Positions 1 through 7,171 of a stretch of DNA of 64,000 bases are shown in pieces. The notes under the pieces are model-generated. The model saw only the letters and a list, made by a program, of their open reading frames with translations, did no database searches and was not told the DNA's origin. The translations under genes were made by a program, and so were the position numbers. The first letter of the stretch is position 1. Each line of letters begins with the position of its first letter. The stretch spans positions 248,001 through 312,000 of the forward strand of contig JASCOV010000001.1 in assembly GCA_029960045.1 (NCBI GenBank). Direction: 5' to 3'. Source of the DNA: Flavobacteriaceae bacterium PS02293 (GTDB lineage: Bacteria > Bacteroidota > Bacteroidia > Flavobacteriales > Weeksellaceae).

Positions 1-501
1 TGTAAAAATGCACTTGCTGATTGTATTCCTGTTGATGAAGGGAAGATTTGTGATACGATTCTTCAACTTTATAACAAAGATGCAATTGTTTTAGAACCGG
101 CCGGAGCATTGTCTATTTCGGCTTTGGAACAATATAAAAATCAAATCAAAGGGAAAAATGTGGTTTGCATTGTCAGTGGAAGTAACAACGACATTACGAG
201 AATGGAGGAAATCAAGGAACGTGCTTTGCTTTACAATGGTTTGAAACATTATTTTATGGTCAAATTTCCGCAACGTCCAGGTTCTCTGAAAGATTTCGTT
301 CTGAATGTTCTGGGCTCAAACGATGACATTACGCATTTCGAATATACCAAGAAAAATTCACGAGAAACTGCCTTGGCAATTGTTGGAATTGAACTTTCTA
401 ATCCTTCGGACTTTGAAGGTTTGAAACAAAGAATGCACAAACTCGGTTACTTCGAATCTTACCTTAATGATAATCTCGATGTGCTTAATATGCTTGTTTA
501 A
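1..501 (+). CDS. ilvA: threonine dehydratase (threonine ammonia-lyase), C-terminal part
   Basis: This is the last 166 codons of a gene that begins before the window; the reading frame is open from base 1. The enzyme is PLP-dependent and deaminates threonine to 2-oxobutanoate, the first step of isoleucine synthesis. The visible part holds the end of the catalytic domain (CIVSGSNNDITR corresponds to the late SGAN-type segment of the family) and then one ACT-like regulatory domain starting near HYFMVKFPQRPGSL. Only one ACT-like unit is present, as in short-form IlvA, whereas the E. coli enzyme has two. An isoleucine-sensing role for this domain is family knowledge. A hairpin follows the stop codon. 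Confidence 0.9.
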   Translation, partial: CKNALADCIPVDEGKICDTILQLYNKDAIVLEPAGALSISALEQYKNQIKGKNVVCIVSGSNNDITRMEEIKERALLYNGLKHYFMVKFPQRPGSLKDFVLNVLGSNDDITHFEYTKKNSRETALAIVGIELSNPSDFEGLKQRMHKLGYFESYLNDNLDVLNMLV

Positions 502-516
502 TCGTCAATCCAAATA

Positions 517-548
517 AATAAAATTCCGGCAATCGTCGGAATTTTTCG
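517..548 (+). terminator. putative rho-independent terminator of ilvA
   Basis: An inverted repeat AAATTCCG / CGGAATTT with an 8-nt loop is followed by a short T-rich run, 16 bases after the ilvA stop codon. Confidence 0.6.
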
Positions 549-632
549 TTCTTATCGTACATCAATGTGCAAGGATTTGTAAAACTGGAAATTTGTATTA
601 ACAAAAAAGCCAAACATTTAAAATCAATCAAA

Positions 633-1349
633 ATGAAAACAGTTTATCATAAATCAGACAGCAGAGGTTACGCCAATCACGGTTGGTTGAAAAGTCATCA
701 TTCATTTAGTTTTGCCAATTATCAGAATCCTGAGAGAACACATTTCGGTGTTTTGCGTGTTTTGAATGATGATTTTGTTCAGGGTGGAATGGGTTTCGGC
801 AGACATCCACATCGTGATATGGAAATCATTTCAATTCCATTGGAAGGCGAATTGCGTCACGGCGACAATATGGGCAACTCAGGAATCATCAAAAAAGGCG
901 ATATTCAAGTAATGTCTGCCGGAACTGGAATTATGCACAGCGAAGAAAACGCGACAGAGCAACCTGTAAAATTTCTTCAAATCTGGATTATCCCAAACAA
1001 AACCGACGTAACGCCAAGATATGACCAAGTCAGCATCGAAGAAAATGCTATTCAAAATGATTTTCAGCAAATCTTGTCTCCCAATGCCGATGATGCAGGT
1101 GTTTGGATTCATCAGGATGCTTGGTTCAATTTGGCAAAATTTGATAAAGGTTTTTCTAAAGAATATAAAATCAACAAATCTGGAAACGGCATTTATGCTT
1201 TTGTTATCAAAGGTTCTGCAAAAATCGGAGGCCAAATCCTTGATGAGAGAGATGGATTAGGAATTTGGGATACAGAAAGTTTTGTTCTGGAAGCAGAGAA
1301 AGATTCCGAAATACTATTGATAGAGGTTCCAATGGAATTACCGAACTAA
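633..1349 (+). CDS. pirin family protein
   Basis: A cytosolic bicupin of 238 residues. The N-terminal cupin carries the family metal-site residues: GRHPHRDMEI supplies two histidines and GTGIMHSEEN supplies the later His and Glu. A second, more divergent cupin follows. Pirins bind one metal and some act as quercetin 2,3-dioxygenases, but the physiological substrate in flavobacteria is not known. I chose the ATG at 633 because the protein starts MKTVYHKSDSRGYANHGWL, as pirins usually do; the frame stays open to 567, but that extension is lysine-rich and unlike the family. The gene stands alone between ilvA and purD. Confidence 0.88.
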   Translation: MKTVYHKSDSRGYANHGWLKSHHSFSFANYQNPERTHFGVLRVLNDDFVQGGMGFGRHPHRDMEIISIPLEGELRHGDNMGNSGIIKKGDIQVMSAGTGIMHSEENATEQPVKFLQIWIIPNKTDVTPRYDQVSIEENAIQNDFQQILSPNADDAGVWIHQDAWFNLAKFDKGFSKEYKINKSGNGIYAFVIKGSAKIGGQILDERDGLGIWDTESFVLEAEKDSEILLIEVPMELPN

Positions 1350-1542
1350 ATTAAAAATTTATTAATTTTTTAAGAAATTACTGTAAAAAGGGTACAGGAT
1401 TTGTCCTCAAAAAATCTTAAATTTGGCACTTTAAAAAGTCAAACTGAAAACTGAGTGAAATGTGCAATATCAGAATTTCTTTAACCATAAGAATATGATT
1501 TTGAATATTTCATTTAACAAAAAAAGATTTAAATATTAACAA

Positions 1543-2781
1543 ATGAGATTACTTATCGTAGGAAATGGCGGTCGTGCTTCTGCCCTAGCTTTGAAACTAA
1601 GCGAAGACAGTAGGATTACAAAAATGTATTTCGCACCAGGAAACGCTACTACCGAAAAATTAGGAGAAAACATCAACGAAACTGATATTTTAGCATTGAG
1701 GGATTTTGCTATTCAGCACAAGGTAGATCTTACGATTGTTGGTCCGGAAGCACCTCTTGTAGAAGGCATCGTGGACGAATTCAAAAAAGTAGATCTTAAA
1801 GTTTTTGGTCCTTCAAAAAAGGCAGCTTCTTTGGAAGGCAGCAAATCTTTTTCTAAGAAATTTATGCAGAACTACGGAATCAAAACCGCGAAAGCAGTTA
1901 TTTTTGATTCTTATATAGAAGCTAAAGAATATTTACAGACTCAGGAATTTCCATTGGTAATCAAAGCAAGCGGACTTGCTGGTGGAAAAGGTGTTGTGAT
2001 TGCTGAGGATTTGGAAGAAGCAGAAGGAACGATTCACGATTTTATGATTAAAAGAATCTTCGGAGATGCCGGAATCCAGATTGTGATCGAGGAATTTCTT
2101 CAAGGTTTTGAAGCTTCAATTATCGGGGTTTCAAATGGCGAAAAATTATTCCCTTTCGTTGCTGCAAAAGATTATAAAAAAGCAGGAAACGGCGACAAAG
2201 GTCCAAACACTGGCGGAATGGGTTCAGTTGCGCCAAGTCCTGAATATACAGAAGCACACAATGAGGATTTCATTCAGAATATTATGAATCCAACTGTGGA
2301 AGGTCTTAAAAAAGAAGGTCTTAGCTTCAAAGGATTTATTTTCTTCGGATTGATGGTTACTAAAAACGGGACTTATCTTTTGGAATACAATATGAGATTA
2401 GGAGATCCGGAAACTCAGGTTCTTTTACCGCTTTTGGAAAACAATTTGGTAGATGTGATCGAGGATTGTCTTCACGGCAGAGAATTGGATCTTAAATTCA
2501 AAAATCAGAAAGCTGTTTGTCTTGTAGTTTGTTCCGGTGGATATCCAAAAAACCACGAGACAGGTTACGAGATCACAGGAGTAGAAAAAGTAAAAAACAG
2601 TAAAGTGCTTTATGCCGGCGCAGATTTGAGAGGCAATAGAGTGGTTTCCACAGGCGGACGTGTTTTGAACATCGTTGCTTTGGGTGACACTTATGACGAA
2701 GCTCGCAAGAAAGTTTACGAGGATGCCATTCCAGTACACTTCGACTACGCCTTTTACCGAGACGATATTGCGAAATTTTAA
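1543..2781 (+). CDS. purD: phosphoribosylamine--glycine ligase
   Basis: GAR synthetase of 412 residues, the second step of de novo purine synthesis; it joins glycine to 5-phosphoribosylamine using ATP. The N-terminal domain begins MRLLIVGNGGRASALA, which is the family's GxGGREHAL loop with RAS in place of REH. The ATP-grasp core follows, with VIKASGLAGGKGVVIA, GPNTGGMGSVAPSP and EYNMRLGDPETQ. Length is typical. The 193-nt upstream region is AT-rich and shows no riboswitch that I can recognise. guaA, a later purine gene, lies about 1.1 kb downstream but is separated by a terminator and repeats, so it is probably not in the same operon. Confidence 0.97.
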   Translation: MRLLIVGNGGRASALALKLSEDSRITKMYFAPGNATTEKLGENINETDILALRDFAIQHKVDLTIVGPEAPLVEGIVDEFKKVDLKVFGPSKKAASLEGSKSFSKKFMQNYGIKTAKAVIFDSYIEAKEYLQTQEFPLVIKASGLAGGKGVVIAEDLEEAEGTIHDFMIKRIFGDAGIQIVIEEFLQGFEASIIGVSNGEKLFPFVAAKDYKKAGNGDKGPNTGGMGSVAPSPEYTEAHNEDFIQNIMNPTVEGLKKEGLSFKGFIFFGLMVTKNGTYLLEYNMRLGDPETQVLLPLLENNLVDVIEDCLHGRELDLKFKNQKAVCLVVCSGGYPKNHETGYEITGVEKVKNSKVLYAGADLRGNRVVSTGGRVLNIVALGDTYDEARKKVYEDAIPVHFDYAFYRDDIAKF

Positions 2782-2788
2782 AATACAA

Positions 2789-2820
2789 AGAGATGTTGGG
2801 CAACTAACGTCTCTTTTTTT
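2789..2820 (+). terminator. rho-independent terminator of purD
   Basis: The stem AGAGATGTT / AACGTCTCT (one G-T pair) with an 8-nt loop is followed by eight T. The Flavo-1-like element starts on the very next base. Confidence 0.75.
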
Positions 2821-2929
2821 TAGGAGCTTAATCCCGCTTTCCACTATATCTTTTTTTGTTTATCAGGTTTTGTCATCAAAATGAAATTTAGTCAAAAACA
2901 AAAAAAGGATGCCGTTGCAATCGGGGCTA
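2821..2929 (-). ncRNA. Flavo-1-like structured intergenic element, copy A
   Basis: On the plus strand the ends read TAGGAGCTTAATCCCG... and ...GCAATCGGGGCTA, with an inner poly-T and AAAAAAGGAT pair. Copy B at 15894-15979 has the same ends and a different middle. From memory, the minus-strand reading (AGCCCCGAU...GGCAUCCUUUU...AAAAGAUAUAG...AGCUCC) resembles the Rfam Flavo-1 motif of Flavobacteriia. The repeat is certain; the family name needs a covariance-model check. Whether it is transcribed is unknown. Confidence 0.6.
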
Positions 2930-2974
2930 GTTAGCGATTCGGAAATTGAATATGGAATTTAAATTTAATATAAA

Positions 2975-3054
2975 GGCTTCGAGAGCCTCAGCCTGACATC
3001 GCTGAAAAATAATTGTTTAGTATTAGATTTGTCACACTGAGCCTGTCGAAGTGT
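2975..3054. repeat. intergenic inverted repeat (CTGAGC/TCGAAG family)
   Basis: The ends read GGCTTCGAGAGCCTCAGCCTG and CACTGAGCCTGTCGAAGTGT. The interior words GACATCGCTGAAA, TTTAGTATTAGA and GTCACACTGAGC also occur at 63735-63811, so this is a dispersed element with a conserved core. No protein is encoded. It fills the rest of the 312-nt gap before the methyltransferase gene. Confidence 0.7.
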
Positions 3055-3094
3055 ATAACTCATAATTAATAACTTATAATTCATAACTATCAAG

Positions 3095-3859
3095 ATGCCT
3101 TGGAATCCAGAAATATATGATCAGTTCAAACAGGAACGCTCAGCGCCTTATTTTGATTTGCTCAAATTGGTGGAGATAGAATCCAATATGTCTGTGATTG
3201 ATTTAGGTTGTGGAACAGGCGAACTCACTTCGGGACTTTTGGACTTTATTCCAAATTCAAATATCATAGGAATTGATTCTTCTGCAGAAATGCTTCAGAA
3301 AGCTGAATCATTTGAATCCAAAAGATTACAGTTTCTTCAAAGAAGCGTAGAAGAACAGGTTGAATTGGATGAGAAATTTGATTTAATCATCGCCAACGCA
3401 TCTTTGCAATGGTGTGCAAACCATCAGGAATTGTTCCCAAAGTTGATTTCAAAACTAAATCCAGAAGGACAATTGGCAGTTCAGGTTCCATCGAATCATA
3501 ACTTCATTGTTCATCAATTATTATCAGTAGTTGCAGAACACGAAGTTTATAAGAAACATTTCAATGGTTGGAAAAGAGAATATTCGGTTCTTAATATAGA
3601 AGATTACGCCAAGATTTTATCCGACAACAACGGAAGGAAAATCAACGTCTTCGAAAAAGTTTATCCTCACATTATGAAGGATGCAGACGCAATTTTTGAT
3701 TGGGCTTCAGGAACAGCAATGATTCCGTTTGTGGAAAAGCTTCCAGACGATTTGAAAGGGCAATACAAGCAGGATTATAAAGAAGAATTGAGGAAAGTTT
3801 TCATTGGTTCGCCGGTTTTTTATCCATTCAAAAGAACATTTATTTACGCAAAATTTTAA
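3095..3859 (+). CDS. tam: trans-aconitate methyltransferase-like SAM-dependent methyltransferase
   Basis: A soluble class I methyltransferase of 254 residues. The SAM-binding motif I is IDLGCGTGELT near residue 40, followed by the acidic loop GIDSSAEML and the motif ANASLQWC. The start MPWNPEIYDQFKQERSAPYFDLL and the overall length closely follow E. coli trans-aconitate 2-methyltransferase (about 252 residues), which methylates trans-aconitate to relieve aconitase inhibition. Substrate choice cannot be read from sequence, so the symbol is tentative. Only 17 nt separate it from guaA and the two may be co-transcribed. Confidence 0.8.
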   Translation: MPWNPEIYDQFKQERSAPYFDLLKLVEIESNMSVIDLGCGTGELTSGLLDFIPNSNIIGIDSSAEMLQKAESFESKRLQFLQRSVEEQVELDEKFDLIIANASLQWCANHQELFPKLISKLNPEGQLAVQVPSNHNFIVHQLLSVVAEHEVYKKHFNGWKREYSVLNIEDYAKILSDNNGRKINVFEKVYPHIMKDADAIFDWASGTAMIPFVEKLPDDLKGQYKQDYKEELRKVFIGSPVFYPFKRTFIYAKF

Positions 3860-3876
3860 AAATATTACATCAACAT

Positions 3877-5406
3877 ATGCAAAACGGAATTATCATTTTA
3901 GACTTCGGTTCACAGTATAACCAGCTTATCGGAAGAAGAATCCGTGAGATGGAAGTCTATTCAGAAATATTACCATTCAACACGCCGTTATCAGAAATCT
4001 TGGAGAAAAACCCAAGAGGAATCATCCTTTCCGGCGGACCAAGTTCTGTGAATGCAGAAAACGCCCATTTGGTAGAAAAAGAACTTTACGAACAAGGAAT
4101 TCCTGTCCTTGGAATCTGCTACGGAATGCAATTGACAGCTCATCTTCTGGGCGGAAAAGTAGCGAAAGGTGAAAAAGGCGAGTATGGAAAAGCACATTTG
4201 GACATCGTAAAAGAAAACGAATTACTGAAAGGTGTTTATCAAAATTCCATCGTTTGGATGAGCCACTTTGATGAGGTTTCAGAATTGCCAGTTGGTTTTG
4301 AGCTTAATGCAAAATCCGGAGTTATCGCTTCCATTTCAAATCCTGAAAAGAAAATCTATGGTGTACAATTCCATCCGGAAGTTTCGCATTCTGAAGAAGG
4401 TGGAAAGATGATTGAGAATTTTGTTTTCGGAATCTGTAAAGCAGACAAAAACTGGAAACTGACCAATTATATTGAGAAAACAGTTGCCGAAATCAAAGAA
4501 AAAGTAGGTGACAACAAAGTGATTCTTGGACTTTCCGGAGGCGTAGATTCTTCTGTTGCTGCAGTTTTGATTCATAAAGCAATTGGAGATCAATTGAACT
4601 GTATCTTCGTGGATACTGGACTTTTGAGAAAAGACGAGGACAAAAAAGTAATGGAAAATTACGGTAAGCATTTCAAAATGAACATCAAACTGGTTGAAGC
4701 TTCCGAAAGATTTTTATCAAAATTAGCCGGCGTTGGCGATCCTGAACAAAAAAGAAAAATCATCGGAAACGAGTTCGTTCACGTTTTCGACGAAGAATCC
4801 AAAAAAATTGAAGGTGCGAAATTCCTAGCGCAAGGAACAATTTATCCGGACGTCATAGAATCTCAGTCTGTAAAAGGACCTTCGGCTGTTATTAAATCTC
4901 ATCACAACGTTGGTGGATTACCAGAAGAAATGGAATTCGAATTGCTGGAACCATTGAGAGAATTGTTCAAAGATGAAGTGAGAAAAGTAGGAGAGGAATT
5001 AGGCATTCCGCACGAGTTGGTTTACAGACATCCGTTTCCAGGACCAGGTTTAGGAATTCGAGTTTTGGGAGAAGTGGATGCAGAGAAAGTAAAAATTCTA
5101 CAAGAAGCCGACGATATTTTCATTGAGGAATTGTACAAAAATGACCTTTACGAAAAAGTGTCTCAGGCATTCGTAGTTTTGCTTCCAGTGAAATCTGTCG
5201 GTGTAATGGGCGACGAGAGAACTTATGAATATACAGCTGTCGTTCGTTCTGCAAACACGATTGATTTTATGACTGCAACTTGGAGCAGATTGCCTTACGA
5301 GTTTTTGGATACGGTTTCTAGTAGGATTATTAACGAAGTGAGAGGAATAAATAGAGTTGCTTATGATATTAGTTCAAAACCGCCTGCAACGATTGAGTGG
5401 GAGTGA
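3877..5406 (+). CDS. guaA: GMP synthase (glutamine-hydrolysing)
   Basis: A protein of 509 residues that converts XMP to GMP with ATP and glutamine. The N-terminal class I amidotransferase domain carries the nucleophile in VLGICYGMQ (Cys81) and the His/Glu pair in QFHPEVSHSEEG. The ATP pyrophosphatase domain shows the P-loop LGLSGGVDSSVAA, and the C-terminal dimerisation domain ends in the usual ...PPATIEWE. Length and domain order are standard. The gene ends at a clear hairpin terminator. Confidence 0.98.
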   Translation: MQNGIIILDFGSQYNQLIGRRIREMEVYSEILPFNTPLSEILEKNPRGIILSGGPSSVNAENAHLVEKELYEQGIPVLGICYGMQLTAHLLGGKVAKGEKGEYGKAHLDIVKENELLKGVYQNSIVWMSHFDEVSELPVGFELNAKSGVIASISNPEKKIYGVQFHPEVSHSEEGGKMIENFVFGICKADKNWKLTNYIEKTVAEIKEKVGDNKVILGLSGGVDSSVAAVLIHKAIGDQLNCIFVDTGLLRKDEDKKVMENYGKHFKMNIKLVEASERFLSKLAGVGDPEQKRKIIGNEFVHVFDEESKKIEGAKFLAQGTIYPDVIESQSVKGPSAVIKSHHNVGGLPEEMEFELLEPLRELFKDEVRKVGEELGIPHELVYRHPFPGPGLGIRVLGEVDAEKVKILQEADDIFIEELYKNDLYEKVSQAFVVLLPVKSVGVMGDERTYEYTAVVRSANTIDFMTATWSRLPYEFLDTVSSRIINEVRGINRVAYDISSKPPATIEWE

Positions 5407-5436
5407 TATATGAATGATAAATCATAATTGATAAAT

Positions 5437-5469
5437 TAAAAAACCAGCAATAATTTTGCTGGTTTTTTA
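5437..5469 (+). terminator. rho-independent terminator of guaA
   Basis: AAAAACCAGCAA / TTGCTGGTTTTTT with a 5-nt loop, starting about 30 nt after the guaA stop. Confidence 0.85.
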
Positions 5470-5482
5470 ATTATATATGTTT

Positions 5483-5509
5483 TTGATGTTGATTAAATTC
5501 TTATATTTG
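5483..5509 (+). promoter_or_regulatory. Bacteroidota-type promoter of the toxin island
   Basis: A -7 box TATATTTG at 5502-5509 has a TTG at 5483-5485 as a possible -33 element, with a 16-nt spacer that is slightly short. It is the only good promoter-like sequence between guaA and the first island gene. Confidence 0.5.
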
Positions 5510-5512
5510 ATA

Positions 5513-5538
5513 TTGTACTAGGATTTTTTATAGTACAA
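5513..5538. promoter_or_regulatory. perfect 8-bp inverted repeat in the island leader
   Basis: TTGTACTA and TAGTACAA are separated by 10 nt, just downstream of the -7 box and about 20 nt before the first start codon. It has no T-run, so it is not a terminator. A repressor operator or a 5' leader hairpin are both possible. Confidence 0.45.
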
Positions 5539-5556
5539 CAAAAACACACACAATAA

Positions 5557-6411
5557 ATGATGAAATTTTCTATTCCTTCCAATCTATTGGAATGGAGATA
5601 TTATTCCTACTCTTTTCAAAAAGATAAAACAAAATTGAGTTTTGATTTCAGAATGAAATATGAATATCATTCTGAAAAAAGGCTTGTCAAAATTATTCGA
5701 GATAATTTGTTGATTAACAACGAAAAAGCTGATGAAACTTTAATAGGGGATTTGGTATTTCAATCATCTGATGCATTATTTCCTTTGGTTTTGCAAATCA
5801 ATTCTTATGGTTATTCTATCGGGATTTACAATCAACCGGAGATTCTCGAACGCTGGAAAAGCTTCATCCCGAGATTTCAGGAATATTATGACAATCCTCT
5901 TTCTATAAAGCTATTGAACAGAATCGGAAAACTCTATAAAAATCCTCAAAAACTGCTTGCTGGTTTACAAAATGATTGGTTTTTCTCCGGTTTTTTCTTT
6001 CCTGTATATGGAGAATACAGAGATAACGAAGCTGTTACAATTGATTATCCTTTTCCTTCTGTTGTTGGAACTACAATTTACAAAACAGAATTGTTGATGA
6101 ATGAGGAGAAAACGGATAAAGGAAAAACAGATATTTATATTGCTGGCTATTCTTCAAATAATGAAAAAAATATAGTAAAAGGAAATTTTCTGCTGAATTC
6201 TGATAGAAGCATCCACGAAATCAGGCTGGATTTCTCTTTTGAAGATATTAGACAAAATATAGCTATTCATATCAAAGAAACAAAAGAAATCCTTGAGAGA
6301 AAAACTGCAATGACTGTATATGATGAGAAAGAAGAGCAGGAAAAACTGAGAAATAATAAAGGTTTCTTTGTTGAAGAAATAGAAAGTAAAGACCTGCCAA
6401 AACACAAATAG
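5557..6411 (+). CDS. uncharacterised protein, first gene of the toxin island
   Basis: A protein of 284 residues that I do not recognise. It has no signal peptide or membrane helix. The first half is rich in aromatic residues (LEWRYYSYSF, NDWFFSGFFFPVYGEY) and the last 60 residues are charged and probably helical (KETKEILERKT, EKEEQEKLR). It lies 10 nt upstream of the LysM/PAAR-like gene and appears to be the first gene of its transcript. Position suggests an adaptor, chaperone or structural companion for loading the effector, but nothing in the sequence proves this. The second Met (5560) is an equally good start. Confidence 0.7.
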   Translation: MMKFSIPSNLLEWRYYSYSFQKDKTKLSFDFRMKYEYHSEKRLVKIIRDNLLINNEKADETLIGDLVFQSSDALFPLVLQINSYGYSIGIYNQPEILERWKSFIPRFQEYYDNPLSIKLLNRIGKLYKNPQKLLAGLQNDWFFSGFFFPVYGEYRDNEAVTIDYPFPSVVGTTIYKTELLMNEEKTDKGKTDIYIAGYSSNNEKNIVKGNFLLNSDRSIHEIRLDFSFEDIRQNIAIHIKETKEILERKTAMTVYDEKEEQEKLRNNKGFFVEEIESKDLPKHK

Positions 6412-6421
6412 AATATAAAAG

Positions 6422-7168
6422 ATGAAAAAAGGAATTATTTACAAAGTAAAGAAAGGCGAAACCTTGGAAAGCCTTGCCGATGATTTCGGAGTTTCTGTAT
6501 ATGAATTAAGATGTTTTCACAATAATTGGTGCGAAGATATCAGAGACCAAATCGGCTATGACATTTGGGAAGGGAAAGAATTATCCGTTGCCAAAGAAAA
6601 ACTTTCTAAAGAAGAAGTTCAGCAAAATAAAGAGGAAAAATACCAAGAAGAAAAACAACAAAAACAGGAGCAAAAAGAAAAGGAAGAAGAAGCAAAACGC
6701 ACAGAACAGGACAATAAATATTATGTTGTAGATAGCGCCAAATGCTTATGCGACAAAGGTGCAATGCCGGCAACCTTAAAAGTGACTTCCCATACAAAAG
6801 TCGTTTTCAATAGCCGAGATGAAAATAAATGGGCAGCAACTGTGGAAGATTTACAGTTCAAAGAAGGCGCTTCCTGTTTTGGAAGCTGTAAAGTGAAAAA
6901 TAATAATCCTTGTGCATTTGCACCTGCGGGGAAATGGCAAAAACCTTATGAGAAAATGAAAATAATGGAAAAGTCTGCTCTTTTGGAAACTTCTTATCTG
7001 ATGTGTTCCGTCGGTGGAAAAATCACGATAAAACATCACGGGCAAAGTGTAAAAATCGGAAACAGCAACCTGCAAAGAGCCGATGCGGAAGTGATGAATC
7101 AAATTTTACCTGGTCTGGATTTACAGGAGTTTCAGGCGGATTATGATGAAAACCAATATTACGAATAG
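6422..7168 (+). CDS. LysM and PAAR-like (DUF4280) domain protein, putative spike tip
   Basis: A protein of 248 residues. Residues 1-50 are a LysM domain (YKVKKGETLESLADDFGVSV). A coiled, highly charged linker rich in K, E and Q spans about 60-100. The rest matches the cysteine-rich DUF4280 PAAR-like fold, with CLCDKGAMPATLKV, GSCKVKNNNPCAFAPAGKW and LMCSVGGKITIKHHGQ. Proteins of this type cap VgrG spikes and carry effectors in contractile injection systems, including the Bacteroidota type VI (iii) system. No other structural T6SS gene lies in this window. It is followed after 3 nt by the effector gene, so the two very likely work together. Confidence 0.78.
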   Translation: MKKGIIYKVKKGETLESLADDFGVSVYELRCFHNNWCEDIRDQIGYDIWEGKELSVAKEKLSKEEVQQNKEEKYQEEKQQKQEQKEKEEEAKRTEQDNKYYVVDSAKCLCDKGAMPATLKVTSHTKVVFNSRDENKWAATVEDLQFKEGASCFGSCKVKNNNPCAFAPAGKWQKPYEKMKIMEKSALLETSYLMCSVGGKITIKHHGQSVKIGNSNLQRADAEVMNQILPGLDLQEFQADYDENQYYE

Positions 7169-7171
7169 ATT

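Noticed and set aside
879..1235. 118-codon minus-strand frame inside the pirin gene
   Set aside because: Antisense to conserved cupin motifs, with no signal or domain of its own.
1350..1542. Purine riboswitch before purD
   Set aside because: I could not find the conserved junction sequences or a plausible three-way fold; the region is simply AT-rich.
2425..2844. 139-codon minus-strand frame over the end of purD and its terminator
   Set aside because: It starts within the Flavo-1-like element and reads antisense through conserved purD codons.
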